Below, piece after piece: positions 34,023-43,772 of a stretch of 51,833 nucleotides of DNA. The notes below the pieces were generated by a model. That model made no database searches. It worked only from the letters and a program-made list of their open reading frames with translations, and was not told where the DNA came from. This stretch comes from Verrucomicrobiales bacterium (lineage in GTDB: Bacteria > Verrucomicrobiota > Verrucomicrobiia > Verrucomicrobiales > V1-33). The DNA lies in the NCBI GenBank assembly GCA_028293125.1, contig JAQGPJ010000080.1, positions 1-51,833 on the forward strand, given 5' to 3'. The stretch's first letter is position 1, and each line of letters opens with the position of its first letter. Both the position numbers and the translations under genes were made by a program.

Positions 34023-36186
34023 GGTGGTTCAGCAGGGTGAGAATCAGGTTTTCGCGACTGCGGGAGCCGCCGGCTTTTAGAAAATCGAGGCAGAGCGCCG
34101 TCTCCTCCGCCTGCGGTTCACGGGTCAGGAACCGGACGAAGATCTCCTTCACAAACTCCGGATCGTCCGTCACCGCCTGCCAAGAGGCCGCCGCCACGCC
34201 GGCCCGGGTGCGGGTCAGGCTGCTGTTCAGCATCGCCAAGGCCTGCTGCGGCATCACGCTGGGCTTGCGCTCATAGCAGTCCACCACGCTGGGGCCGTCG
34301 AAGACCTGGATGAACTCCGCCTGCTTTTCCGGCGCGCAGCGCAGGTAGAGACTGCGCCGTGGCGAGGTCAGAGCCTGCTTCTCGTCAATCTCCGGTCCGC
34401 CCCTCGTGGAGTCCAGTCCGTTGGTCAGATACAGGATATTGTCCCGCACCGCCTCCGCCTCCAGCCGGCGGGCGGGGAAATGCCAGAGACGGGTATTGTC
34501 CGGATCCCGCAGTGGTCCCGCCGTGTCCGTGCCGGGCATGCTGCTCTGGCGGTAAGCGGCACTGAGGCAGAGGGTGCGGTGCAGGTGCCGCAGGCTCCAG
34601 CCGTGCTCCATGAAGTCCGCCGCCAGCCAGTCCAGCAGCGCGGGATTCACCGGCGGGCGGCCGCCGGGTCCGAAATCCGAAACCGTGGGCACGAGGCCGG
34701 CACCGAAGTGCCGGCTCCAGAGATAATTCACGGCCACACGGGCGGTCAGCGGATGATCCCTCCGGGTGAGCCAGCGGGCGAACGCCAGCCGGCGGCCGGT
34801 GCTCTGCGCCGGGTAAACGGTCACCGCCCGCGGCGTGCATTCGCCGGTCACCGGAGTGGCCGCCGTGGCCAGCGCGGCATTCAGGGCATCGCGGGCCTCC
34901 GTCAGAGCTTTGTCGGCGGCGGCCACGTCACCTTTTTTCTCCTCGGCGGCGGCTTTGGCGGAGGTGGCGGTGATCACCTTGCGCAGGGCAGTCTGCACCG
35001 CCTCCTCCCGCTGGGCAGCGACGGCGGTTTTCTGGGCCTCCTGATATTCCGGGGTCCCCTTTTTGCCGGCCTCCTCCAGCCGCTCCACGGCCAGCACCGC
35101 ATTCAGTGCCCGCTCCTTGGCGAGGGCCAGCGGGGCATCATCCTTCGCCTCCTTGAAGGCCTTTTCCGAAGCGGATTCCAGCGCCTGCCTGACAAATTCC
35201 CGCTTCTGGGGAGCCACCGCCGCGGACGGCAGAGTCACCGGGGAAACCTCCAGGGAGCCGCCCAGAAAAACCGGCACCGCCGCGGCGATGGGGTGGTCCT
35301 TGTCCGGCTTCCGCTCATCCCCGCGCACAAACAAATAGGTGGGCACCGCGGGATCGGCATCGTAAACCCGCGCCAGCCCGGCCTTGAGCGTGTCCACCTC
35401 GCCGGGCACCTGATCCTGCCGCACCTGATGCGGCTCGAAGATGGCCCGTATGGCGTAATACTCCGTCTGCGGGATGGGGTCCTTTTTATGGTCGTGGCAC
35501 TTCGCACAGCCCACCGTCAGGCCCAGAAAGGCGCGGGTGGTGTGGTTCACGGTGTCCTCCAGCCACTGCTCGCGGGACAGCAGTTTGTAATTCCGCGCCA
35601 GAAACCCTGTCGCCCGCAGCGCCTGTGGATCCTCCGGCGCGCGCTCGTCCGCCGCCAGCATGTCCGTGACCATGGCGTCATAGCCCTTGTCCGCCGCCAG
35701 GGATTCCACAATCCAGTCGCGCCAGCGCCAGATGTGCGGCTGGCTGTCGCGGATCTGACCACCGTCGTTCCAGCCCGCCCAGTCGCTGTAGCGCCAGATG
35801 TCCATCCAGTGCCGGGCCCAGCGCTCGGCGTGGCGCGGGTCCGCCAGCAGCCGGTCCACCAGCTTTTCATAAGCCGCCGGCGAGGGATCGGCCAGAAAGG
35901 CGGCCCGCTCCTCCGGAGTGGGGGCCAGCCCTGTCAAATCCAGGTAAACGCGTCGCACCAGCACCTCCGGCGTGGCTTCAGGCCGCATTTGCAGACCCTG
36001 CTGCTCCAGCGCCTGTATCAGAAAAGCATCCATCGGCGTCCGCCCCCCGCTCTCCGCCTTCATTTCCGGCACTGGGGGCTCTATCACTGGAGAGAATGGC
36101 TTCCAAGGCCAGGCTTCCCCCGCCATGGCACCGGCCATGAGGGTTCCATGGGCCAGCAGGGAGGTGATCAGATTTCGCGCGGTCAT
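34000..36186 (-). CDS. DUF1549/DUF1553 (PSCyt2-PSD1) exported protein
   Basis: A 728-residue exported protein. The N-terminal DUF1549 (PSCyt2) part reads PMDAFLIQALEQQGLQMRPEATPEVLVRRVYLDLTGLAPTPEERAAFL and RHAERWARHWMDIWRYSDWAGW. A heme-type motif C227-A-K-C230-H231 follows in LTVGCAKCHDHKKDPIPQTEYYAIRAIFE. An Ala/Glu/Lys-rich coiled-coil insert spans roughly residues 330-450. DUF1553 (PSD1) ends the protein: RRLAFARWLTRRDHPLTARVAVNYLWSRHFGAGLVPTVSDFG, DWLAADFMEHGWSLRHLHRTLCLSAAYRQSS, FPARRLEAEAVRDNILYLT. Unlike many relatives it has no separate N-terminal PSCyt1 cytochrome domain. The role is unproven; electron transfer during polysaccharide breakdown is usually suspected. Confidence 0.93.
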   Translation of the reverse strand: MTARNLITSLLAHGTLMAGAMAGEAWPWKPFSPVIEPPVPEMKAESGGRTPMDAFLIQALEQQGLQMRPEATPEVLVRRVYLDLTGLAPTPEERAAFLADPSPAAYEKLVDRLLADPRHAERWARHWMDIWRYSDWAGWNDGGQIRDSQPHIWRWRDWIVESLAADKGYDAMVTDMLAADERAPEDPQALRATGFLARNYKLLSREQWLEDTVNHTTRAFLGLTVGCAKCHDHKKDPIPQTEYYAIRAIFEPHQVRQDQVPGEVDTLKAGLARVYDADPAVPTYLFVRGDERKPDKDHPIAAAVPVFLGGSLEVSPVTLPSAAVAPQKREFVRQALESASEKAFKEAKDDAPLALAKERALNAVLAVERLEEAGKKGTPEYQEAQKTAVAAQREEAVQTALRKVITATSAKAAAEEKKGDVAAADKALTEARDALNAALATAATPVTGECTPRAVTVYPAQSTGRRLAFARWLTRRDHPLTARVAVNYLWSRHFGAGLVPTVSDFGPGGRPPVNPALLDWLAADFMEHGWSLRHLHRTLCLSAAYRQSSMPGTDTAGPLRDPDNTRLWHFPARRLEAEAVRDNILYLTNGLDSTRGGPEIDEKQALTSPRRSLYLRCAPEKQAEFIQVFDGPSVVDCYERKPSVMPQQALAMLNSSLTRTRAGVAAASWQAVTDDPEFVKEIFVRFLTREPQAEETALCLDFLKAGGSRSRENLILTLLNHHEFVTLR

Positions 36187-36366
36187 TGGAGTGCGGATTG
36201 GACTTTTCTTAACAATTCCACACCGGGATTTCTTTCATTCACGGCCCCGGCAGGCCCCTTCCTTGGACATTCCGGCCCGTTAAATTAAAGCTTTGGTGGG
36301 AAAGTGAGGCGAAATTTCCTGATTTGGAGGTTTGCAGCGGCTTCCGAAAGGGGCAGTGTGATAGAG

Positions 36367-37044
36367 ATGCTTCCGCCCGGTCCCGAGATCCCCCCCGCCT
36401 CCACCGTGCTTCAACGGTGGATAGCACGGCTCCGGCTCAGCCTGCGACGGCAGAGCCGGAAGCTTTACCGTCATCTGCGCCACCCCCGGCAGCGTGCCAA
36501 AGGCCGACTGCGGGAGTGGCTGGGATCGCGCATCCACAACCGTGACCTGTGGCATCTGCGCCGCCATCCGGTGGCCAACGGACTGGCTGGCGGCCTGTTC
36601 ATGGCCATGCTGCCCATCCCGCTGCAAAGCCTGTTCGCCGCCGCAGTGGGAATTGCCCGGGGCTGGAATCTCCCCGCCGCCGTCGTGGCCACCTGGGTGA
36701 GCAATCCCTTCACCTACGTTCCCATGTTCATGGGGGCCAAAGGCTCGGTGATTTTCATCTACAATCTGTTCGGCGTGGAGCCTTCGATAAAGCACCTGAA
36801 GCTTTCCGCCGTGAAGGAACTGGAACTGGCCGACCTGTGGTCACTGGCCAGCCATTCCGGATTCGAACTGCTTCTGGGCTACTCCATCGTCGGCCTGCTC
36901 TGCGCCATTGTGGGCTACATCACAGTCCACAGCCTGTGGTGGCTGGTGAGGCACCACGAGGAGCCACCGTCCCCCCATGCCCGGCACAGCGGCGGCGGGC
37001 CCGGGAGCAGGCCGCGGAACCGGCCTTATCCGGCAAATTTATAG
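36367..37044 (+). CDS. DUF2062 membrane protein
   Basis: About 225 residues from ATG 36367 (MLPPGPEIPPASTVLQRWIARL); a GTG at 36304 would lengthen it by 21 residues. A basic N-terminal helix region leads into the DUF2062 domain: RHPVANGLAGGLFMAMLPIPLQSLFAAAVGIARGWNLPAAVVATWVSNPFTYVPMF, then a second hydrophobic pair ending LLGYSIVGLLCAIVGYITVHSLWWLV. The tail is Pro/Gly/Arg-rich. The family is found in inner membranes, often near polysaccharide or glycosyltransferase genes, but its role is unknown. It is divergent from the DUF1549/DUF1553 gene and lies upstream of the thiC leader. Confidence 0.88.
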   Translation: MLPPGPEIPPASTVLQRWIARLRLSLRRQSRKLYRHLRHPRQRAKGRLREWLGSRIHNRDLWHLRRHPVANGLAGGLFMAMLPIPLQSLFAAAVGIARGWNLPAAVVATWVSNPFTYVPMFMGAKGSVIFIYNLFGVEPSIKHLKLSAVKELELADLWSLASHSGFELLLGYSIVGLLCAIVGYITVHSLWWLVRHHEEPPSPHARHSGGGPGSRPRNRPYPANL

Positions 37045-37132
37045 GGGGAGAGGTTAAAGGGTTCAGGGTTCAGAGGGGAGGATGGAGAGAGGCTGGGTGC
37101 TTTTTGGAGTGCCTTTTGGCTTTTGTTTGGGT

Positions 37133-37160
37133 TTGCCAAGAGGGGAAGTCTCTTTAGGCT
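37133..37160 (+). promoter_or_regulatory. Possible thiC promoter
   Basis: TTGCCA (37133-37138) and TAGGCT (37155-37160) are 16 bp apart. Transcription would start near 37167, just before the TPP riboswitch. The -10 match is weak, so the call rests mainly on position. Confidence 0.4.
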
Positions 37161-37173
37161 TGGGGACATTATC

Positions 37174-37272
37174 AACGCAGGGGCGCTGGACCGAATCCGG
37201 CTGAGATCCACCGAAATGACACGCGGGGGAACCCTTTGAACCTGATCCGGTCAATCCCGGCGAAGGGAGTCA
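37174..37272 (+). promoter_or_regulatory. TPP riboswitch (THI box)
   Basis: The conserved elements appear in order: CAGGGGCGC, then GGCTGAGATC (37199-37208), ACCCTTTGAACCTGATCCGG (37231-37250), TCAATCCCGGCG and GAAGGGAG. These match the thiamine-diphosphate aptamer (CUGAGA and ACCCUUUGAACCUGAU cores). It is about 160 bp upstream of thiC and is followed by a terminator hairpin, so control is probably by transcription termination when TPP is abundant. Confidence 0.95.
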
Positions 37273-37286
37273 AAGTCTTATCAGCA

Positions 37287-37322
37287 GGCCACGTCCGCCC
37301 GTCCGGCGCACGCGGCCTTTTT
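37287..37322 (+). terminator. Terminator of the TPP riboswitch expression platform
   Basis: GGCCACGT (37287-37294) pairs with ACGCGGCC (37310-37317) with one mismatch, and a T5 run follows at 37318-37322. It lies 15 bp after the aptamer and over 100 bp before thiC, where an attenuator hairpin is expected. Confidence 0.6.
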
Positions 37323-37419
37323 CGCGCCTGTGACCCGGGCACACCCGCCGCCCTGTCCTCTGTCCCCTTTCCCTTATTTCCAAAACACCACCACCTGAAC
37401 CCTGAACCCTTTTTCCTGA

Positions 37420-39423
<2,004 letters not shown>

Positions 39424-39440
39424 CCGGCTGGCGCTGGCAT

Positions 39441-39470
39441 GAGCCGGGGCAGGAACCACTTCCCCGGCTC
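39441..39470 (+). other. Hairpin after thiC
   Basis: GAGCCGGGG (39441-39449) and CCCCGGCTC (39462-39470) form a perfect 9-bp stem with a 12-base loop, starting 17 bp after the thiC stop. There is no U tract, so it may be a 3'-end stabiliser or part of a rho-dependent end rather than a standard terminator. Confidence 0.45.
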
Positions 39471-39518
39471 CCCGCAGGTGAAAGCGTATCAAGCAAACCA
39501 GCCACAGGTCTGGAGGAC

Positions 39519-39710
39519 ATGCGCTACAAACTCATCATCGAATGGAGTGAAAGCAACCGGAGCTTCTTCGTTGAGGTTCCCGAGCTTCCCGGCTGCATGG
39601 CTGATGGCGGCACTTATCGGGAGGCTGTCATCAACGCCCGGACCGTCATTCAGGAGTGGATTGAGACCGCGCAATCCCTGGGCCGCCCCATACCTGAAGC
39701 CAAAGGCTGA
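39519..39710 (+). CDS. HicB-like (UPF0150) antitoxin-family protein
   Basis: A 63-residue protein with the HicB-like pattern: YKLIIEWSESNRSFFVEVPELPGCMADGGTYREAVINARTVIQEWIETAQSLGRPIPEAKG. This covers the whole partial RNase-H-like domain (ELPGC and the EA...A...I...I helix). In type II systems HicB neutralises the mRNA-cutting HicA, but no HicA-like gene lies on either side, so this is an orphan member. Such solitary copies are common. A Phd/YefM-like antitoxin gene follows 36 bp downstream. Confidence 0.75.
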   Translation: MRYKLIIEWSESNRSFFVEVPELPGCMADGGTYREAVINARTVIQEWIETAQSLGRPIPEAKG

Positions 39711-39746
39711 CTGGCATATGCCTGATAAGGCCGCTCCTTCCGGGAA

Positions 39747-39998
39747 GTGTTTTCTCAACCCATTGAAAGCCCTGTTGTTCTGAAACTGCTCCGCACAGAG
39801 CCCGCAATTGTTATGCACAAAGGCAAGCCTGTTTCTGTGATCCTGCCGATCCGGGAATATGAGGCCATCTTGGAACGGCTGGGGGATTTCGAGGATTTGG
39901 CCTGGCTGCAGAAAGTGCAGGGCAAACCGCAGTCCTTCCGCCCGTTTGAGGAATACCTTGCGGACCGCCGCAAATCACAGGCTCCAGATTCCAGTTAA
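39747..39998 (+). CDS. Phd/YefM-like antitoxin-family protein
   Basis: An 83-residue frame from GTG 39747. The core VVLKLLRTEPAIVMHKGKPVSVILPIREYEAILERLGDFEDLAWLQ matches the DNA-binding Phd/YefM fold (a -P-x-x-I-x-x-x-G-K-P-V-x-V- strand followed by -x-E-Y-E-). The N-terminus is somewhat shorter than usual. The tail (GKPQSFRPFEEYLADRRKSQ) would be the toxin-binding part. No RelE/Doc/YoeB-type toxin gene follows; lipB is encoded on the other strand and its stop almost touches this gene. It may be a remnant, or may control only itself. Confidence 0.6.
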   Translation: MFSQPIESPVVLKLLRTEPAIVMHKGKPVSVILPIREYEAILERLGDFEDLAWLQKVQGKPQSFRPFEEYLADRRKSQAPDSS

Positions 39999-40813
39999 GC
40001 GGAATGCAGCGCTGCGCATTGCTCCAGCAAAAAAGGAGTGAAATGCTCCGCCGCCAATTTAACATCCAGGCCGTCCACCCTCTCACGCTCCAGTGAGGTC
40101 ATCGTCACGCTCTCAATGCCGCAGGGGGTGATGGCGTTGAACCCTTCGAGGGGGCCGTGGATGTTGATGGCGAAGCCGTGCATGGAGATCCAGCGGCGGG
40201 CGCCGACTCCGATGCTGGCGAGCTTGCGGGACGGGGGGGGGAGGGCTTGGGGATTGGGAGAGATTGGGAAAGGAAGGGAAAGGGAAGGAGCCGGGGAGAT
40301 GGCATTGCCGACCCAGACACCGGTCTGGCCGGGACTGCGGGTGGCGGGGACGCCGAGGGCCAGGCAACCTTGGATGAGGGCCTCCTCCAAGGCGCGGAGG
40401 TAGTGGTGGAGGTCCTGGCCGTAGCGGACGAGATTCAGAATTGGGTAGCCGACCAGCTGGCCGGGGCCATGCCAGGTGGCTTTGCCGCCGCGGCCGATTT
40501 CAATGAGGGGGGCGGGCAGATTGGCGGGATCGCCGAGGCTGGAGCGGTCCGGGGTGCGGCCGATGGTGAAGACAGGCTCGTGCTCCAGCAGCAGGATGGT
40601 GTCCGCCTGCGGGTTGCCCGCGAGATGGCGGGCGACGATCTCCTCCTGAAGCCGCAGCCCCTCGGCGTAACTGACGCGCCCCAGCCAGCGGACGGTCGGA
40701 CCGGAGGCGGAGGAGGAGCCTGAAATCGTGGAGGAGGGCACAGTCACTGAAAGGACCAAAGGTCCCGCATACGTGGATGCAATCGAAAAACCCCTGGCCA
40801 AATCCGCGCCCAT
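39995..40813 (-). CDS. lipB: Octanoyltransferase LipB
   Basis: About 272 residues. The start is set at ATG 40813 (MGADLARGFS); the open frame reaches further but would overlap the divergent MFS start. LipB moves octanoate from acyl carrier protein to lipoyl-dependent enzymes. Family marks: RVSYAEGLRLQEEIVARHL, ILLLEHEPVFTIGRTPD, IGRGGKATWHGPGQLVGYPILNL, GVWVGN, RKLASIGVGARRWISMHGFAINI and the catalytic cysteine in ITPCGIESV. Between GVWVGN and RKLASIG is an unusual Pro/Ser-rich insertion of about 25 residues (starting AISPAPSLSLPFPISPNP). lipA is not in the window. Confidence 0.94.
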   Translation of the reverse strand: MGADLARGFSIASTYAGPLVLSVTVPSSTISGSSSASGPTVRWLGRVSYAEGLRLQEEIVARHLAGNPQADTILLLEHEPVFTIGRTPDRSSLGDPANLPAPLIEIGRGGKATWHGPGQLVGYPILNLVRYGQDLHHYLRALEEALIQGCLALGVPATRSPGQTGVWVGNAISPAPSLSLPFPISPNPQALPPPSRKLASIGVGARRWISMHGFAINIHGPLEGFNAITPCGIESVTMTSLERERVDGLDVKLAAEHFTPFLLEQCAALHSA

Positions 40814-40859
40814 AGGCTGAGATGGCGGGCCGGTCCACCCTTCACCTTTCCTGAACGAC

Positions 40860-42227
40860 ATGCCAGAATCGACTTCCGCGCTTCCCTGGTGGAGACAACT
40901 CAACGGTTATCACTGGTTTGTCCTGATCGTCGCCTCGGCCGCTTGGTTTTTCGATTGTCTGGATCAGCGCCTGTTCTCCCTGGCCCGCGTGCCGGCCCTC
41001 GTTTCGCTGATGAAGGCTCCGCCTTCCGACCCGCAGGTACAGGATTTCGGGAAAATCGTCACCGCGATCTTTCTGGTGGGATGGGGTGTGGGCGGAATGA
41101 TCTTTGGGGCCCTCGGGGATAAATATGGCCGGGCGAAGATGCTGACGGTGACGGTGATCATCTACTCGGCCTTCACGGGGTTGACTTTTTTCAGCCACTC
41201 GAAGTATGACTTCACCCTCTTCCGGTTTCTCACCGGTCTGGGCGTGGGTGGGGTGTTTGGTCTGGCGGTGTCGCTCATTGCGGAAACAGTTCCGACGGGC
41301 GCGCGCGTGCAGTCGCTGGGGCTGCTGCAGATTCTGTCCACCATTGGCAATGTGGCCGCCGGCTTCACCAAGATCGGGATCGACACTTTGGAAAAAAACA
41401 AAACCATCGTGGCTGGTGAAGGCTGGCGCTGGATGTTCCTCGTCGGCGCTCTGCCCGCCCTGATGCTGCTCTTCACCCACAAGCGTTTGAAGGAACCGGA
41501 GCCGTGGCTGAGACTGAAGGAGCAGGGGCACCTGCCCAAGGGGGGCCTCTTCGCCCCCTACGCCGCTCTGCTGGCGGACAAACGCTGGCGCAAAAATCTG
41601 GTGATCGGAGCGCTGCTGGCCTCCACCGGGGTCATCGGCCTGTGGGCCATTGGGGAATATGCGGTGGACCTTCAGAGCGCGGTCTTCAAAGCCCACTTTG
41701 ACGCCCTTGTGCCGGCGGATCAGGTGAAAGCCAAGGTCGAGGCCGCCAAGGCCAACGCCTACCTGCTCAACATGCTGGGGGCAGCGGCGGGCATGACCCT
41801 GTTCACCATGGTCACCAACAAACTGGGGCGGCGGCTGACCTTTTTCCTGGGCTTCCTGGCGGCGATGGGGATCACCTTCACAGTTTACTGGAAGATGAAC
41901 TCCCCCATGGACGCCTACTGGATGATGCCGCTGATGGGCGGGGCGCAGCTGGGGCTTTTCGCCGGTTTCGCGATCTACCTGCCGGAGCTTTTCCCCAGCC
42001 GCCTGCGGAGCACCGGGGTCAGTTTCTGCTACAACTTCGGCCGTTTCGCGGCGGCGGGTGGAAGCTTTTTCTCGGCGGTCCTGTCCAAGAATGTGTTCGG
42101 CGGCCATCCATCGCCGGAGCCCTACCGCTACTCGGCCATGACCATGTGCGCCATCTTTCTGGTGGGACTGATCACTTTGGCCTTTGCTCCGGAAACCAAA
42201 GGCAAGCCGCTGCCGGAGGAGAACTGA
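40860..42227 (+). CDS. Major facilitator superfamily transporter
   Basis: A 455-residue protein with twelve predicted membrane segments. The first half carries the loop 2-3 motif GALGDKYGRAKML and a second motif, RFLTGLGVGGVFGLAVSLIAETVPTGAR, both typical of the sugar/acid-transporter branch of the MFS. The middle has an unusually long charged segment (KAHFDALVPADQVKAKVEAAKANA) between helices 7 and 8. The second half repeats NKLGRRLTFFLGFLAAMG and ends with FPSRLRSTGVSFCYNFGRFAAAGG. The substrate cannot be read from the sequence. It is divergent from lipB, with about 46 bp between the starts. Confidence 0.88.
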   Translation: MPESTSALPWWRQLNGYHWFVLIVASAAWFFDCLDQRLFSLARVPALVSLMKAPPSDPQVQDFGKIVTAIFLVGWGVGGMIFGALGDKYGRAKMLTVTVIIYSAFTGLTFFSHSKYDFTLFRFLTGLGVGGVFGLAVSLIAETVPTGARVQSLGLLQILSTIGNVAAGFTKIGIDTLEKNKTIVAGEGWRWMFLVGALPALMLLFTHKRLKEPEPWLRLKEQGHLPKGGLFAPYAALLADKRWRKNLVIGALLASTGVIGLWAIGEYAVDLQSAVFKAHFDALVPADQVKAKVEAAKANAYLLNMLGAAAGMTLFTMVTNKLGRRLTFFLGFLAAMGITFTVYWKMNSPMDAYWMMPLMGGAQLGLFAGFAIYLPELFPSRLRSTGVSFCYNFGRFAAAGGSFFSAVLSKNVFGGHPSPEPYRYSAMTMCAIFLVGLITLAFAPETKGKPLPEEN

Positions 42228-42276
42228 ACCAAGCTGGGTTGAACCGAACCGAGCCGGACACGCCAGAACCCGTCCC

Positions 42277-43359
42277 TCAGCGGCTGGCGATGGCTTTGGG
42301 TTTTGATTTGGATTTGGACACGGAGGCAGGCTCGACAGGGAGGGCTCTGGGAGGAGCAAGCTCCCGCGCAAAGAAAACCGCGATACGCTGCTGAAGGGCC
42401 TCGCCGCCCTCCGTGAAGATGCCGCCGTGGGTGCCGGCGGGCACAAAAATCGTGTCCCGGCAGTGTGGTCCCAGAGCCGCCGCCAGATTCCGCGCCTGCT
42501 GCACAGGCACCAGGTTATCCTTCAAGCCATGCACCAGCAGCACCGGGCAGGTTACCTGACCGGCGGAGGCAAGGGGGCTGACGCTGAAGGGATCAAAACC
42601 GGCCTGCAGCCAAGTTTCCAACCGGACGACCGGCAACAGCCGGGAGGCGATGCCGTTCCACAGATTTTCGGCCTGGCCGCTCACCACGGGACTGAGCTCG
42701 GCGAAGGCGGACACCGAGCACACCGCTTTCACCTCCGGCAGTCCGGGCTGGGCCTGAAGCGCCACCGCGCCCCCGAGTGAATAGCCAAACAACCCCACCG
42801 GTCCCAGCCCGCGCAGGCCGGCTATCTTTTTGGCTTCCAGCAGGACGCGGCTGAGGTCATCGGTTTCATAGGTGCCGTAGGTCACATGGACGCCGCTGCT
42901 GTCGCCGTGACCCCGGCTGTCATAGACAATGGAGCGGAAGCCGGCGGCGGCGAAGCGCTCGGCCACCGGCAGCATGTTCTCCTTCCGGGTGCTCATTCCA
43001 TGCAGCAGAATCACTGTGCCGCGCGGTTCGGGATCGCCGGATCCGGACGCGGATCCGCCCCGCGCCAGCCCGGCGTCTTTCAGCGCTTTGACAATGAGCC
43101 GGCCCCGGGCGGTGGTGCCGGCTTTGGCGGTGGGATCCGCCATCAGGGCCTGCAGCTGATACCCATCTTTGGTGGTGACATTGAAGTGCCGCAGCCGCAG
43201 CCCGCTCTGGCCGGGGTTCTCCAGTATGCGGGTCATCCATGGCTCCACCGCCGGGCGCCGGGGCAGGGTAAGCTGACGCACGCCCACCTGCGTGGCGACG
43301 GCGACCGCCGCCACGGCCACCAAGGTGAGGGATGTCAGAACAAACCGGAGAGAGGGCAT
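42277..43359 (-). CDS. Membrane-anchored alpha/beta hydrolase
   Basis: A 360-residue protein with an N-terminal anchor or signal helix (SLRFVLTSLTLVAVAAVAVATQVG). The hydrolase fold shows the oxyanion motif GTVILLHGMSTRKENML, IVYDSRGHGDSSG, the nucleophile elbow LFGYSLGGAVAL, the acid region LLVHGLKDNLVPV, and a late histidine GTHGGIF. This matches the serine aminopeptidase/BAAT-like group of cell-envelope hydrolases. The natural substrate is unknown. The C-terminal tail is Ser/Lys-rich (VSKSKSKPK). It converges on the MFS gene, with 50 bp between. Confidence 0.85.
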   Translation of the reverse strand: MPSLRFVLTSLTLVAVAAVAVATQVGVRQLTLPRRPAVEPWMTRILENPGQSGLRLRHFNVTTKDGYQLQALMADPTAKAGTTARGRLIVKALKDAGLARGGSASGSGDPEPRGTVILLHGMSTRKENMLPVAERFAAAGFRSIVYDSRGHGDSSGVHVTYGTYETDDLSRVLLEAKKIAGLRGLGPVGLFGYSLGGAVALQAQPGLPEVKAVCSVSAFAELSPVVSGQAENLWNGIASRLLPVVRLETWLQAGFDPFSVSPLASAGQVTCPVLLVHGLKDNLVPVQQARNLAAALGPHCRDTIFVPAGTHGGIFTEGGEALQQRIAVFFARELAPPRALPVEPASVSKSKSKPKAIASR

Positions 43360-43471
43360 GACGCAGGCCCCACCGTCGCCTTTCCCGTGAGAAATGCCAG
43401 TGGCTTTCCCGGAGACGCTTTTCGGGGCCCGGGGTTTAGTTTTGAACTGGGCGATCCACGCCGGAATCCAT

Positions 43472-43500
43472 TTGAAAGTGTGTAACAGGTGATATACAAT
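43472..43500 (+). promoter_or_regulatory. Promoter of the antitoxin-toxin pair
   Basis: TTGAAA (43472-43477) and TACAAT (43495-43500) are separated by 17 bp, a strong sigma-70 match. The ATG is at 43506, only 5 bp after the -10, so the transcript would have almost no leader. A short inverted repeat (TGTA...TACA) overlaps the elements and could be the antitoxin operator. Confidence 0.65.
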
Positions 43501-43505
43501 TCCCT

Positions 43506-43772
43506 ATGTCCACGGCGCTTACAGCAGTCATCCATGCGCGTATTGATCCTTCCACCAAGGAGACCACCGAACGTATTCTTAATTCCATTGGTCTCAGTCC
43601 GGCGGAAGCCCTTAGGCTTTTCTACCGGCAGATCGCGATACGTGGCGAGTTCCCTTTGGAACTCCGTGTTCCCAACCAAGTCACGGTTGATACGCTGTCC
43701 CGCGCGGAGCGTGGTGAGGACGTGGAGCACTTTTCTGATTTGGAAAGTCTTTACGGTTCCTGGGGCTCATGA
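43506..43772 (+). CDS. dinJ: DinJ/RelB-type antitoxin
   Basis: An 88-residue protein with the ribbon-helix-helix start MSTALTAVIHARIDPSTKETTERILNSIGLSPAEALRLFYRQIAIRGEFPLELR, which matches DinJ/RelB antitoxins. The first strand (TAVIHARID) would bind DNA and the C-terminal tail (EDVEHFSDLESLYGSW) would wrap the toxin. It overlaps the toxin gene by 4 bp (ATGA), the usual arrangement. It probably represses its own promoter. Its start cannot be moved downstream without losing the DNA-binding strand. Confidence 0.9.
   Translation: MSTALTAVIHARIDPSTKETTERILNSIGLSPAEALRLFYRQIAIRGEFPLELRVPNQVTVDTLSRAERGEDVEHFSDLESLYGSWGS

Larger units (their letters stand above)
37056..37412. repeat. 18-bp inverted repeat flanking the TPP riboswitch
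   Basis: AAAGGGTTCAGGGTTCAG (37056-37073) and CTGAACCCTGAACCCTTT (37395-37412) are perfect inverted copies 321 bp apart. A further partial copy, CCTGAACCCTT, follows at 37415-37425. Each arm is itself a direct repeat of GGGTTCA. The arms enclose the possible promoter, riboswitch and terminator. Confidence 0.8.

Noticed and set aside
34480-36288. 602-codon open frame on the plus strand opposite the DUF1549/DUF1553 gene
   Set aside because: No domain is recognisable and the opposite gene is clear.
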